DNA of 9,928 nt from Clostridia bacterium (GTDB lineage Bacteria > Bacillota > Clostridia > Oscillospirales > Oscillospiraceae): NCBI GenBank assembly GCA_003245395.1, contig QKDF01000091.1, forward strand, positions 1-9,928. Reading direction: 5' to 3'. The position numbers and the translations under genes were made by a program. The notes beneath the pieces are model-generated. The model worked only from the letters and a program-made list of their open reading frames with translations, made no database searches and was not told where the DNA came from. Positions 1 to 4,635 of this stretch are shown here, in pieces. Every line of letters starts with the position of its first letter. Within the stretch, counting starts at the first letter, position 1.

Positions 1-455
1 GATTTCCTCCCTGCACGGCGCAGGCATGTCTGGAAATTTTGGATCATTACGGGTATGACCTGCGCGGCCACCGGGCGGTGGTTGTGGGGCGGAGCCTGGT
101 CATCGGCCGGCCTGTTGCGATGATGCTGCTGCACCGGGATGCCACAGTGACAATCTGCCACAGCCGCACTGCCGGTCTTGCGGAGGAGTGCCGTCGAGCC
201 GAGTTTCTGATTGCGGCGGTTGGCCGGGCCGGCTTTGTGGACGGACGCTGCGTTGCCCCGGGGCAAGTAATCATCGACGTGGGAATCAATGACGACGGGC
301 AGGGCGGACTTTGCGGGGACGTGGCTTATGACGAGGCGTCTGCCGTTGCCGCAGCCATTACACCCGTTCCCGGCGGAGTAGGGGCTGTTACAACGGCTGT
401 GCTGGCGAAGCATGTGATTTTGGCTGCTGCCCGCGTGCATGGGGTGAATTTATAA
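1..455 (+). CDS. folD: FolD, methylene-THF dehydrogenase/cyclohydrolase, C-terminal part (5' end outside window)
   Basis: Cytosolic bifunctional enzyme of one-carbon metabolism: NADP-dependent oxidation of 5,10-methylene-tetrahydrofolate, then hydrolysis of the methenyl form to 10-formyl-tetrahydrofolate. The reading frame is open from base 3 and gives 150 residues up to TAA at 453-455. Visible family marks are the PCT motif at residues 3-5 (usually PCTP; here PCTA), the Rossmann-fold motif GRSLVIGRP at about 29-37, TVTICHSRT at 48-56, the VIDVGIN strand near 90, and the folate-side signature TPVPGGVG at about 120-127, usually followed by PMT but here by AVT. The N-terminal domain with the catalytic lysine lies upstream of the window. 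It is the last gene of its unit, because a hairpin terminator follows within 5 nt. Identification is firm; only the true start cannot be seen. Confidence 0.95.
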   Translation, partial: FPPCTAQACLEILDHYGYDLRGHRAVVVGRSLVIGRPVAMMLLHRDATVTICHSRTAGLAEECRRAEFLIAAVGRAGFVDGRCVAPGQVIIDVGINDDGQGGLCGDVAYDEASAVAAAITPVPGGVGAVTTAVLAKHVILAAARVHGVNL

Positions 456-459
456 AGAG

Positions 460-503
460 ACAGGCTGAAAGGAGAAATCCGGTTCTTCCTTCAGCCTGTT
501 TTG
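460..503 (+). terminator. Rho-independent terminator of folD
   Basis: Arms ACAGGCTGAA (460-469) and TTCAGCCTGT (490-499) are perfectly complementary and are followed by TTTT on the plus strand. The hairpin begins 5 nt after the folD stop codon. Confidence 0.85.
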
Positions 504-520
504 CAACGCAGAAAATAATC

Positions 521-545
521 AGCGGCCCTGCCAAGCAGGGCCGCT
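521..545. terminator. Terminator of the cysteine-rich peptide gene, possibly two-way
   Basis: A perfect 11-bp stem, AGCGGCCCTGC (521-531) with GCAGGGCCGCT (535-545), closes a 3-nt loop. On the minus strand it lies 6 nt after the stop codon of the peptide gene and runs into GATTATTTTC. On the plus strand it is followed by TTTGATTT, so it may also back up the folD terminator. Confidence 0.85.
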
Positions 546-551
546 TTTGAT

Positions 552-647
552 TTAGCCGCAGGAGCTGAAGCACTGTCCCAGATACTGCAGAATAGATGCG
601 CAGCTGGAACCGCAGCCGGACAGACAAATGCTCATTAAGTTACACAT
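552..647 (-). CDS. 31-residue six-cysteine peptide, unknown function
   Basis: ATG at 647-645 to TAA at 554-552 encodes 31 residues, beginning MCNLMSICLSGCGSSC and ending QCFSSCG. Cysteines are at 2, 8, 12, 16, 26 and 30, so three lie at i, i+4, i+8 and the last two are again four apart; glycine and serine fill much of the rest. There is no lysine, arginine, aspartate or glutamate. The ribosome site GGAGGT (660-655) is perfect and 7 nt from the ATG. A promoter lies at 691-719 and a strong terminator 6 nt downstream, so the unit is monocistronic. No signal peptide and no nearby modification enzyme or transporter is visible. The spacing suggests metal or thiol binding, or a precursor peptide, but this is inference; I do not recognise the family. 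That it is translated is well supported by context, though it is below usual annotation length limits. Confidence 0.75.
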   Translation of the reverse strand: MCNLMSICLSGCGSSCASILQYLGQCFSSCG

Positions 648-654
648 ATCGAAA

Positions 655-660
655 ACCTCC
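655..660 (-). promoter_or_regulatory. Shine-Dalgarno GGAGGT of the cysteine-rich peptide
   Basis: GGAGGT on the minus strand, 7 nt before the ATG. It selects the first ATG (residue 1) rather than the internal methionine at residue 5, and it is the main reason to believe this very short frame is translated. Confidence 0.8.
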
Positions 661-669
661 GATTAAGTA

Positions 670-686
670 TTGTCCTCACTGGACAA
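670..686. promoter_or_regulatory. 17-bp palindrome at the transcript start of the peptide gene, possible operator
   Basis: TTGTCC (670-675) and GGACAA (681-686) are perfect inverted repeats around a 5-bp centre. The element lies just after the -10 box of the minus-strand promoter, so it covers or adjoins the expected transcription start. Its symmetry and place suit a dimeric repressor site; a 5' hairpin in the mRNA is the alternative. I do not match it to a known regulator consensus. Confidence 0.5.
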
Positions 687-690
687 TCAA

Positions 691-711
691 ATAGTAACAA
701 ATTGTAACTAT
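691..711. promoter_or_regulatory. 21-bp near-perfect palindrome overlapping the -10 box, possible operator
   Basis: ATAGTAACAA (691-700) and TTGTAACTAT (702-711) are inverted repeats around one central base, with a single mismatched pair. The element covers the -10 box and most of the spacer of the peptide promoter, where a bound repressor would block RNA polymerase. Together with the 670-686 palindrome this makes two different dyads at one promoter. The regulator is not in the window as far as I can see. Confidence 0.5.
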
Positions 712-719
712 TTTTTCAA
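691..719 (-). promoter_or_regulatory. Sigma-A-type promoter of the cysteine-rich peptide gene
   Basis: Minus strand: -35 TTGAAA (719-714), a 17-bp spacer, and -10 TACTAT (696-691). Transcription would start near 684, about 37 nt before the ATG. Confidence 0.7.
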
Positions 720-802
720 GCGTTAATATCTGGTAGTTCAGCCAGCGGATGGCGGGAAATAAGCTGAGACCTGATATGTATGCAGGATATACATTAAAGA
801 AG

Positions 803-828
803 AGAGCCGTCTCCGCAGAGGCGGCTCT
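803..828. terminator. Hairpin terminator after the small-protein pair
   Basis: Arms AGAGCCGTCTC (803-813) and GAGGCGGCTCT (818-828) pair over 11 positions around CGCA. Read on the plus strand the one imperfect pair is G-U and a TTTTGTTT tract follows. Read on the minus strand it becomes C-A with a weaker TCTTT tail, but its place 5 nt after the minus-strand stop at 834 fits the end of that operon. Probably works both ways. Confidence 0.7.
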
Positions 829-833
829 TTTGT

Positions 834-1004
834 TTAATCGTCGCCGCGGGTCAAATTTTCTGCATAATCCCGCAGACTGGCATAGGAGTTCACGTTGCCG
901 GCCCTTGTGCGAATCTGCTCCCGTACATAGTCGGGGAGGGCGTTGAAGTAGTTTTTGGCCTCCGGTTCATTTTTCAAAAGGGCATCCATATTGGAATATT
1001 TCAT
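834..1004 (-). CDS. Small conserved-looking protein, 56 aa, second gene of a two-gene operon
   Basis: ATG at 1004-1002 to TAA at 836-834 encodes 56 residues beginning MKYSNMDALLKNEPEAKNYF. The ribosome site AGAGGTAG lies 6-7 nt upstream. It is soluble and charged, with no signal peptide or membrane segment. The pattern LL-x4-P-x-A-x2-YFxxLPxxV, then a serine turn and LRDYAENLTRGDD, is one I associate with short hypothetical proteins of gut Clostridia, but no function is known to me. It lies 20 nt after the 60-aa gene upstream on the same strand, and the same core pattern recurs there, so the two look like an old duplication. A hairpin terminator follows the stop by 5 nt. The coding call is well supported by start, ribosome site and terminator. 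Confidence 0.8.
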   Translation of the reverse strand: MKYSNMDALLKNEPEAKNYFNALPDYVREQIRTRAGNVNSYASLRDYAENLTRGDD

Positions 1005-1024
1005 CTTATCTACCTCTTAAATGT

Positions 1025-1207
1025 TTAAAATTCCTGAGCGGAATGCGTCTGCTGATAGTGATTGGCGGCAGACTGCAGCTCATCAAATGTGAATATTTCT
1101 TTCTCTGCCAGCGCTTTTTTGACATCGGGTGCCAATCCCTGAAAATACTCATATGCTGTCAGGTCCTGGTCCAGCAGATCTGTCAGGCAAAGATGGACAT
1201 GGTTCAC
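1025..1207 (-). CDS. Small hypothetical protein, 60 aa, first gene of a two-gene operon
   Basis: GTG at 1207-1205 to TAA at 1027-1025 encodes 60 residues. The start was chosen because TGAGGTG (1220-1214) stands 6 nt upstream, whereas the in-frame extension to 1282 has no ribosome site and adds an unlike Arg/Cys-rich stretch. The core (about residues 8-51) reads LTDLLDQDLTAYEYFQGLAP, then a charged helix, IFTFDELQSAAN and HYQQ. This lines up with the downstream 56-aa protein: LL, A-x2-YF-x2-L, a V four residues later, then a phenylalanine/tyrosine, L and A in register. Mostly helical, soluble, no catalytic motif. Co-transcribed with the next gene across a 20-nt gap. Function unknown; a small regulatory or adaptor protein is only a guess. 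Confidence 0.75.
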   Translation of the reverse strand: MNHVHLCLTDLLDQDLTAYEYFQGLAPDVKKALAEKEIFTFDELQSAANHYQQTHSAQEF

Positions 1208-1430
1208 AGCAATCACCTCAATTTTATTATTTGAAAAACAGAGGGAAATACACCGGGAATTCCTTGGAAAAGGAAGCCGCATTTCAGCTTGCTGCCCTCA
1301 GAGATGTGCACACAAATCACGAACTTAACCATCACGATTTTCAGCGAAGACGGCGGCCAATTTTACGGTGAGGACGGCTTTGGGCAGATCACAGATGAAA
1401 AGAACCCGCGCAGAGATTCGACAAGTTAAG
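1208..1430. other. Intergenic space between divergent units, no firm gene
   Basis: This stretch must hold the promoter of the minus-strand pair, but I see no convincing -35/-10 there. It contains the short palindrome TTCCTTGGAAAAGGAA (1260-1275) with 6-bp arms, and one weak small frame at 1304-1429. Nothing else is recognisable. Confidence 0.5.
1304..1429 (+). CDS. Possible 41-residue small protein or gene remnant
   Basis: ATG at 1304 to TAA at 1427-1429 encodes 41 residues beginning MCTQITNLTITIFSEDGG. The alternating hydrophobic/polar start and the DGG...EDGFGQITDE stretch look more protein-like than the other frames here. There is no good ribosome site (only CAGAG next to the ATG) and no visible promoter. 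It could be the tail of a decayed gene or chance. It ends just before the consensus promoter at 1431. Low confidence. Confidence 0.18.
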   Translation: MCTQITNLTITIFSEDGGQFYGEDGFGQITDEKNPRRDSTS

Positions 1431-1459
1431 TTGACAAATATACTCCACATGCATATAAT
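1431..1459 (+). promoter_or_regulatory. Perfect consensus sigma-A promoter upstream of the GGDEF gene
   Basis: TTGACA (1431-1436), a 17-bp spacer, and TATAAT (1454-1459): both hexamers and the spacing are exact consensus. Transcription would start near 1466, about 230 nt before the diguanylate cyclase ATG at 1698. No other gene lies between, so this most likely drives the cyclase-nitroreductase pair through a long leader. Confidence 0.85.
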
Positions 1460-1465
1460 AGTCGC

Positions 1466-1697
1466 GTGTCAGATTTTGCCGAGTGCAAGTTTTTTTTCAG
1501 GCGGCAGCTGTTGCATCTCATACGAACTGATGGGTGCAGTCAAGTCTGAAAATCAATGGAAAGCAGGCGATGGGGCACAGAGCAGAACGCTGTTTTACTA
1601 CACTGCATTGCACTACTGCCCGGATACCGCTTAGTACTGCTGATCTATTGAGAAAATCGGCCTGAATCAATTTGCAAAGACCGGAAGGAGGAAGACC
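1466..1697 (+). promoter_or_regulatory. Long untranslated leader of the GGDEF gene, possible early pseudoknot
   Basis: About 230 nt lie between the expected start of transcription and the ATG. Near the 5' end TGCCG (1477-1481) can pair with CGGCA (1502-1506), and TGCAA (1484-1488) with TTGCA (1511-1515). The interleaved order would make an H-type pseudoknot, with a T8 run (1490-1497) in its loop. A shorter TTGC/GCAA stem directly before the T8 run could act as a weak terminator. I do not recognise a known riboswitch; in particular I do not find a cyclic-di-GMP aptamer. The leader ends with a strong AAGGAGGA (1685-1692). Confidence 0.3.
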
Positions 1698-2954
1698 ATG
1701 GAAACGAAGCCGGTCAGAATGCCCGAAGATTTGAAAAATGCATTTAAGGGCGATTGGACTGATGGAACAGCAGTTGATGAAGCTGCACACATTCGCGAAG
1801 TCCGAAAAGAATATGAGCGGATCGACAGAGACTGGCTTACGCTGCACTATAAAACCTCAGTAGTCCTTGCGCTGTCTGCGTTGATTGTGGAGTGCGTCCT
1901 GGCGCTGGTTTTCACCCATTCCGATCTGCTTACAACAATGGTTCCAAGGTATATCTGGAAATATATCGCAGTGCCCGGAGGCTGCAACCTTCTCCTCATA
2001 GGGATTGATACCGCCGTCATGCGGTCTGCCAGACTTTCCGGAAAACACAAGGCTTACATCATCTCCTTGGTGCTTGTGGGAATCTGCTTTGTCCTTTTTA
2101 CGGTTCACAGTATCTTTACGGCTGCCTATTATACATTCACGATAGCAATCCTGCTGACCACGGTTTACGCAGATTATCAGATCACTTGGGTGACGGAACT
2201 GGTCAGCCTGATCAGCCTGACAATATCCGAGCTGTTCATCACTTGGGATGTAGATAAGGCGAGTGTATATAAAGACGCCCTTCGTATGGGTGATTTTTTA
2301 ACTGCATTAGCGGTCCTGACGGGATTTTCCTTCATGTGCTTGGTTGTCATCCGGTTTATGCGCAAAAAAAATGAGGCCAGTATCCAGGTTGAAATTGAGC
2401 GGCACCGGCTTTTGCACCGGCTGCAAATGGACGAACTGACCAATATTTTTAGCCGACAGGCGATGCATACTGCAATGAAAGACCTGGAGGCCGTATCCGA
2501 CGATCAGACTGTTCTGCTGGCGATTGTGGATCTTGATCATTTCAAGGGAATCAATGACCGGTGGGGACACCATCTTGGAGACCGCTGCCTGATTGAATTT
2601 GCAAAAATTTTGCGGGAGAACTGCGGAGAGTATCTCCCGTTTCGATACGGCGGAGACGAATTCTGCCTTTTGTTCTGGGACACCGGGATTGAGCAGGCGC
2701 GGGAGACCTGTGCGCAGCTTCAGAAAAAAGCACGGGCGCTGCGGATCGAGGAGGAGCCTGCGCTTACCCTGACAGTCAGTATCGGCATTGCAGAGCATAA
2801 GGGCCGGACTGACGGTGTGCGGTTGTTTACCAATGCTGACCGGGCGCTGTATGAAGCAAAGAAAGACCGTGATACGCTGTATATTTTCCGGGAGATGCCC
2901 GATATGGAAGTACAAATGGAACGGCACTGTGCCGATCCGGCTGATTCTGTATAA
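1698..2954 (+). CDS. Membrane-bound diguanylate cyclase (GGDEF domain), 418 aa
   Basis: Makes cyclic di-GMP from two GTP at the inner face of the membrane. The start is fixed by AAGGAGGA 5 nt before ATG 1698. Residues 1-50 are a charged cytoplasmic stretch. Hydrophobic segments at about 54-72, 86-107, 119-140, 142-158, 163-182 and 199-219 give five or six membrane spans without a recognisable sensor domain. A basic linker (221-242) leads into the GGDEF domain from about 245 (DELTNIFSRQ) to 400. Catalytic features are intact: metal-binding D278-L-D280-H-F, K283, N286-D287 and the signature G318-G-D-E-F322. The inhibitory I-site RxxD, expected five residues before GGDEF, reads CGEY (309-312), so product feedback through it should be absent. 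The SIGIAE strand and NADRALYEAK helix complete the fold. It is followed after 19 nt by a nitroreductase, probably co-transcribed. Confidence 0.93.
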   Translation: METKPVRMPEDLKNAFKGDWTDGTAVDEAAHIREVRKEYERIDRDWLTLHYKTSVVLALSALIVECVLALVFTHSDLLTTMVPRYIWKYIAVPGGCNLLLIGIDTAVMRSARLSGKHKAYIISLVLVGICFVLFTVHSIFTAAYYTFTIAILLTTVYADYQITWVTELVSLISLTISELFITWDVDKASVYKDALRMGDFLTALAVLTGFSFMCLVVIRFMRKKNEASIQVEIERHRLLHRLQMDELTNIFSRQAMHTAMKDLEAVSDDQTVLLAIVDLDHFKGINDRWGHHLGDRCLIEFAKILRENCGEYLPFRYGGDEFCLLFWDTGIEQARETCAQLQKKARALRIEEEPALTLTVSIGIAEHKGRTDGVRLFTNADRALYEAKKDRDTLYIFREMPDMEVQMERHCADPADSV

Positions 2955-2973
2955 AAGCAGCTGTGGAAGGAGA

Positions 2974-3522
2974 ATGGCTTTGAGTATCAAAGAAATTGAA
3001 AGCCGAAGAAGCGTTCGGAAATATTGTGCACAGGAGGTGGAGCAGGAAAAGATTCTGCGCCTGCTGGAAAGCGCCCGATTGGCTCCTTCCGGAAGCAATA
3101 CCCAACCCTGGCAGTTCATCATTGTCAGGTCGCCCGAGACGAAGGCCCGGCTGGCGGCCGCGGATCACGGGCAGACATGGATGCTGTCGGCTCCTGTCTT
3201 TATCGTGTGCATAGCGGACTTGTGTTCCAGAGTAAAGGATACAGCGGGCATCCGGCTGGATGAACAAAGCCCGGACGAGGAGCTCAAACAGATCATTCGG
3301 GATACGGCGATTGCCATGGAGCACATTTTACTGGAGGCACAGACACAGGGCTTGAGTACCTGCTGGACCGCCTGGTTCCAGCAAGAGGATGTCCGCTCGG
3401 TTCTGCATCTTCCGGGAGACAAATATGTGTGCGGGATCATTACGGTGGGATATGGAGATGAGGCTCCAGAGCCCCGCCCCAGAAAAGTGCTGGAAGACAT
3501 TGTCCGGTATGAGACCTGGTAA
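2974..3522 (+). CDS. Nitroreductase-family FMN oxidoreductase, 182 aa
   Basis: Flavoprotein of the nitroreductase fold, expected to use NAD(P)H to reduce nitro, quinone or similar substrates in the cytosol; the substrate is unknown. Family marks: ESRRSVRKY at 9-17 (FMN-phosphate arginines), LAPSGSNTQPWQF at 37-48, GLSTCW at 126-131 and the C-terminal VGYGDEAPEPRPRK at 158-171. Length is typical of the short subfamily. Two starts compete: ATG 2974 lies only 1 nt after AAGGAG (2967-2972), while TTG 2980 has the usual 7-nt spacing and would give M-S-I-K-E-I. The TTG may be the real one. It follows the diguanylate cyclase by 19 nt with no terminator between, so the two are probably one transcript. 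A link between cyclic-di-GMP and this enzyme is not known to me. The TAA stop is followed by two hairpins. Confidence 0.92.
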   Translation: MALSIKEIESRRSVRKYCAQEVEQEKILRLLESARLAPSGSNTQPWQFIIVRSPETKARLAAADHGQTWMLSAPVFIVCIADLCSRVKDTAGIRLDEQSPDEELKQIIRDTAIAMEHILLEAQTQGLSTCWTAWFQQEDVRSVLHLPGDKYVCGIITVGYGDEAPEPRPRKVLEDIVRYETW

Positions 3523-3539
3523 GGCGGTGTGCAGACTGG

Positions 3540-3580
3540 CAGATGATACGCAGCCTGAGGGCGGCGTCGGGTTTCATCTG
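3540..3580 (+). other. Hairpin in the 3' untranslated region of the nitroreductase
   Basis: CAGATGATAC (3540-3549) pairs with GTTTCATCTG (3571-3580) at nine of ten positions around a GC-rich 21-nt loop. There is no T tract, so it is not a terminator on its own. It may protect the 3' end; the real terminator seems to be at 3627-3659. Confidence 0.4.
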
Positions 3581-3626
3581 TGTGTGGAGTGACCGGCATA
3601 ACTGACCGGGAATGATAGAAATGAAG

Positions 3627-3659
3627 AAACGGGGCGGCAGCTTTATTGCCGTCCCGTTT
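3627..3659 (+). terminator. Probable terminator of the GGDEF-nitroreductase transcript
   Basis: AAACGGGGCGGCA (3627-3639) and TGCCGTCCCGTTT (3647-3659) form a 13-pair stem with one G-U pair and a 7-nt loop. The T tract is short (GTTTAAT), so it may be leaky. Confidence 0.65.
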
Positions 3660-3676
3660 AATATGTTGTGTGGAAC

Positions 3677-3704
3677 ACGCCTATCTGGCGGGCGGCATAG
3701 AATA
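3677..3704 (+). promoter_or_regulatory. Possible mother-cell (sigma-K-like) promoter of the GerQ-like gene
   Basis: CATAGAATA (3696-3704) matches the Bacillus sigma-K -10 pattern CATAnnnTA, with AC at 3677-3678 seventeen bases upstream in the -35 place. No sigma-A promoter is apparent for this gene. A late sporulation promoter would fit a coat protein. The motif is short and can occur by chance. Confidence 0.4.
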
Positions 3705-3718
3705 GCAGGCATAGAAAG

Positions 3719-3768
3719 GAGAACCTCCGGACGGCGGAGAGCGAAAGCAGCTTGCCGCCGGTTTTCTC
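3719..3768 (+). promoter_or_regulatory. Structured leader of the GerQ-like gene, terminator-like hairpin
   Basis: CGGCGG (3732-3737) pairs with CCGCCG (3755-3760) around a loop containing a GC-GAAA-GC mini-hairpin, then TTTTCTC follows (3762-3768). An outer GAGAA/TTCTC pairing (3720-3724 with 3764-3768) is also possible, as is a small GGAG/CTCC hairpin (3719-3729). It could be an attenuator or a leftover terminator 65 nt before the start codon. No known riboswitch is recognised. Confidence 0.35.
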
Positions 3769-3832
3769 ATGGACTGAGAGGTGCCGGGGGTCTCGCTGCT
3801 ATTAAAGCTGAAACCGAAAGAGGTGTGCTGGT

Positions 3833-4534
3833 TTGTTACGATCTCAAAGCAATGGGGTGACCCGTCCATTGGTTCCCTATCTTCGCACTCCGACCTCCGA
3901 AGAGGAAGTGCCATATTGGACGAATGAGCCTTCAGGCTCCGGGATCTCCGGAAATCAAGGAGCTTTTCAAAATGCAGGTGGGATCACCGGCAGGCAGACG
4001 CTTCCCATAAACGGGAGCCGGGCGATCCCTGTTATAAATGAAAATGATGAACTGCTGAACAATGCGCATAGCATCACGGGCCGAACCGCGCAGGCCCCCG
4101 ATACCACCGGACAGCCGCCAACCGAACCGACAGAGCTGGGCGGCTGGGCCGACGAAAACTGGAATCAAAATATGGGGATGAATCTTGACAATCCCATAAA
4201 TCAGATGACGCCTATCTCCGGGCAGGGAGGCACCGGGACGGCGCCGACACCCCCCCCGAAGAGTGCTTTTGAACCCTCTTCAAATGCATATGTGGGAACC
4301 ATGAGAGGACTTTTGGCCCGCAATTTGGGGCAGTACGTAGTGGCCACATTCCTAATGGGGCCGCAGAACATCATGACCTGGGAAGGTTTTTTGCATAGTG
4401 TTGGTGAGAACTACCTGGTGCTCTATCAGCCGTCCCGCAGACGCTATGCCTCTGCTGAACTCAGTGGGCTGAAGTTTATAGAGTTCTATGAACCGAATAA
4501 TGTCATTCCGGGCTTTGGGGAGACCTATCGCTGA
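3833..4534 (+). CDS. Low-complexity protein with GerQ-like C-terminal domain, putative spore coat protein, 233 aa
   Basis: TTG at 3833 is taken as the start because AAGAGGTG (3818-3825) is 7 nt upstream and no other in-frame start fits. Residues 1-150 are Gly/Pro/Gln/Asn/Thr-rich and probably disordered, with an ITGR tetrapeptide repeated at 51-54 and 81-84. Residues 152-221 are compact: NAYVGTMRGLLARNLG, then VATFLMGPQN, WEGFLHSVGENYLVLYQP, SRRRY and LKFIEFYEP. This order of strands and the 'variable loop, GKRY-like turn, L-x-FIEF' ending resemble the C-terminal domain of GerQ, a Bacillus inner-coat protein needed for CwlJ placement. The protein has only two lysines (143, 214), no cysteine and about a dozen glutamines. 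In Bacillus, GerQ is cross-linked by transglutaminase through lysines near its N-terminus, so any cross-linking here would differ. Stands alone, with a possible sigma-K promoter. GerQ kinship is by pattern only. Confidence 0.6.
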   Translation: MLRSQSNGVTRPLVPYLRTPTSEEEVPYWTNEPSGSGISGNQGAFQNAGGITGRQTLPINGSRAIPVINENDELLNNAHSITGRTAQAPDTTGQPPTEPTELGGWADENWNQNMGMNLDNPINQMTPISGQGGTGTAPTPPPKSAFEPSSNAYVGTMRGLLARNLGQYVVATFLMGPQNIMTWEGFLHSVGENYLVLYQPSRRRYASAELSGLKFIEFYEPNNVIPGFGETYR

Positions 4535-4561
4535 CGCCGACGGCGGATCTTTGGGGAGAGA

Positions 4562-4590
4562 TTGCAAATGCAGGGGAGATATGATAAAAT
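4562..4590 (+). promoter_or_regulatory. Promoter of the second nitroreductase gene
   Basis: TTGCAA (4562-4567), a 17-bp spacer, and TAAAAT (4585-4590). Expected transcription start near 4597, about 39 nt before the ATG at 4636. Confidence 0.55.
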
Positions 4591-4635
4591 CAATCCATAT
4601 TTCCCGGAAAACCCAAAGAAAGGATGCGTTGAAAG

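Noticed and set aside
552..647. SCIFF/thioether precursor peptide (six cysteines in forty-five residues)
   Set aside because: It also has six cysteines, but their spacing and the length differ and no radical-SAM maturase is beside it.
749..946. 65-codon plus-strand frame
   Set aside because: It runs through the terminator at 803-828 and lies antisense to the better supported 56-aa minus-strand gene; no ribosome site.
1368..1634. 88-codon plus-strand frame across the consensus promoter
   Set aside because: It would start upstream of the promoter, has no ribosome site, and its composition is not protein-like.
1466..1697. Cyclic-di-GMP riboswitch before the diguanylate cyclase
   Set aside because: I looked for the aptamer's conserved parts and found none; the leader is long but of no known class.
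2307..3122. 271-codon open frame on the minus strand opposite the GGDEF and nitroreductase genes
   Set aside because: It lies antisense to two clear enzyme genes and has the composition of a shadow frame, with no ribosome site or recognisable domain.
3510..3590. 27-codon frame after the first nitroreductase
   Set aside because: No ribosome site, and it starts inside the nitroreductase gene in another frame.
3771..3800. CTGAGAGGTGCC segment recalling a thiamine-pyrophosphate riboswitch
   Set aside because: The CTGAGA string is present but the following ACCC...GAACCTGATC half of the aptamer is absent, and the downstream gene is not a thiamine gene.
3612..3860. 82-codon plus-strand frame across the terminator and leader region
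   Set aside because: It includes the 3627-3659 hairpin as coding sequence, is Arg/Gly-rich and overlaps the better start at 3833.
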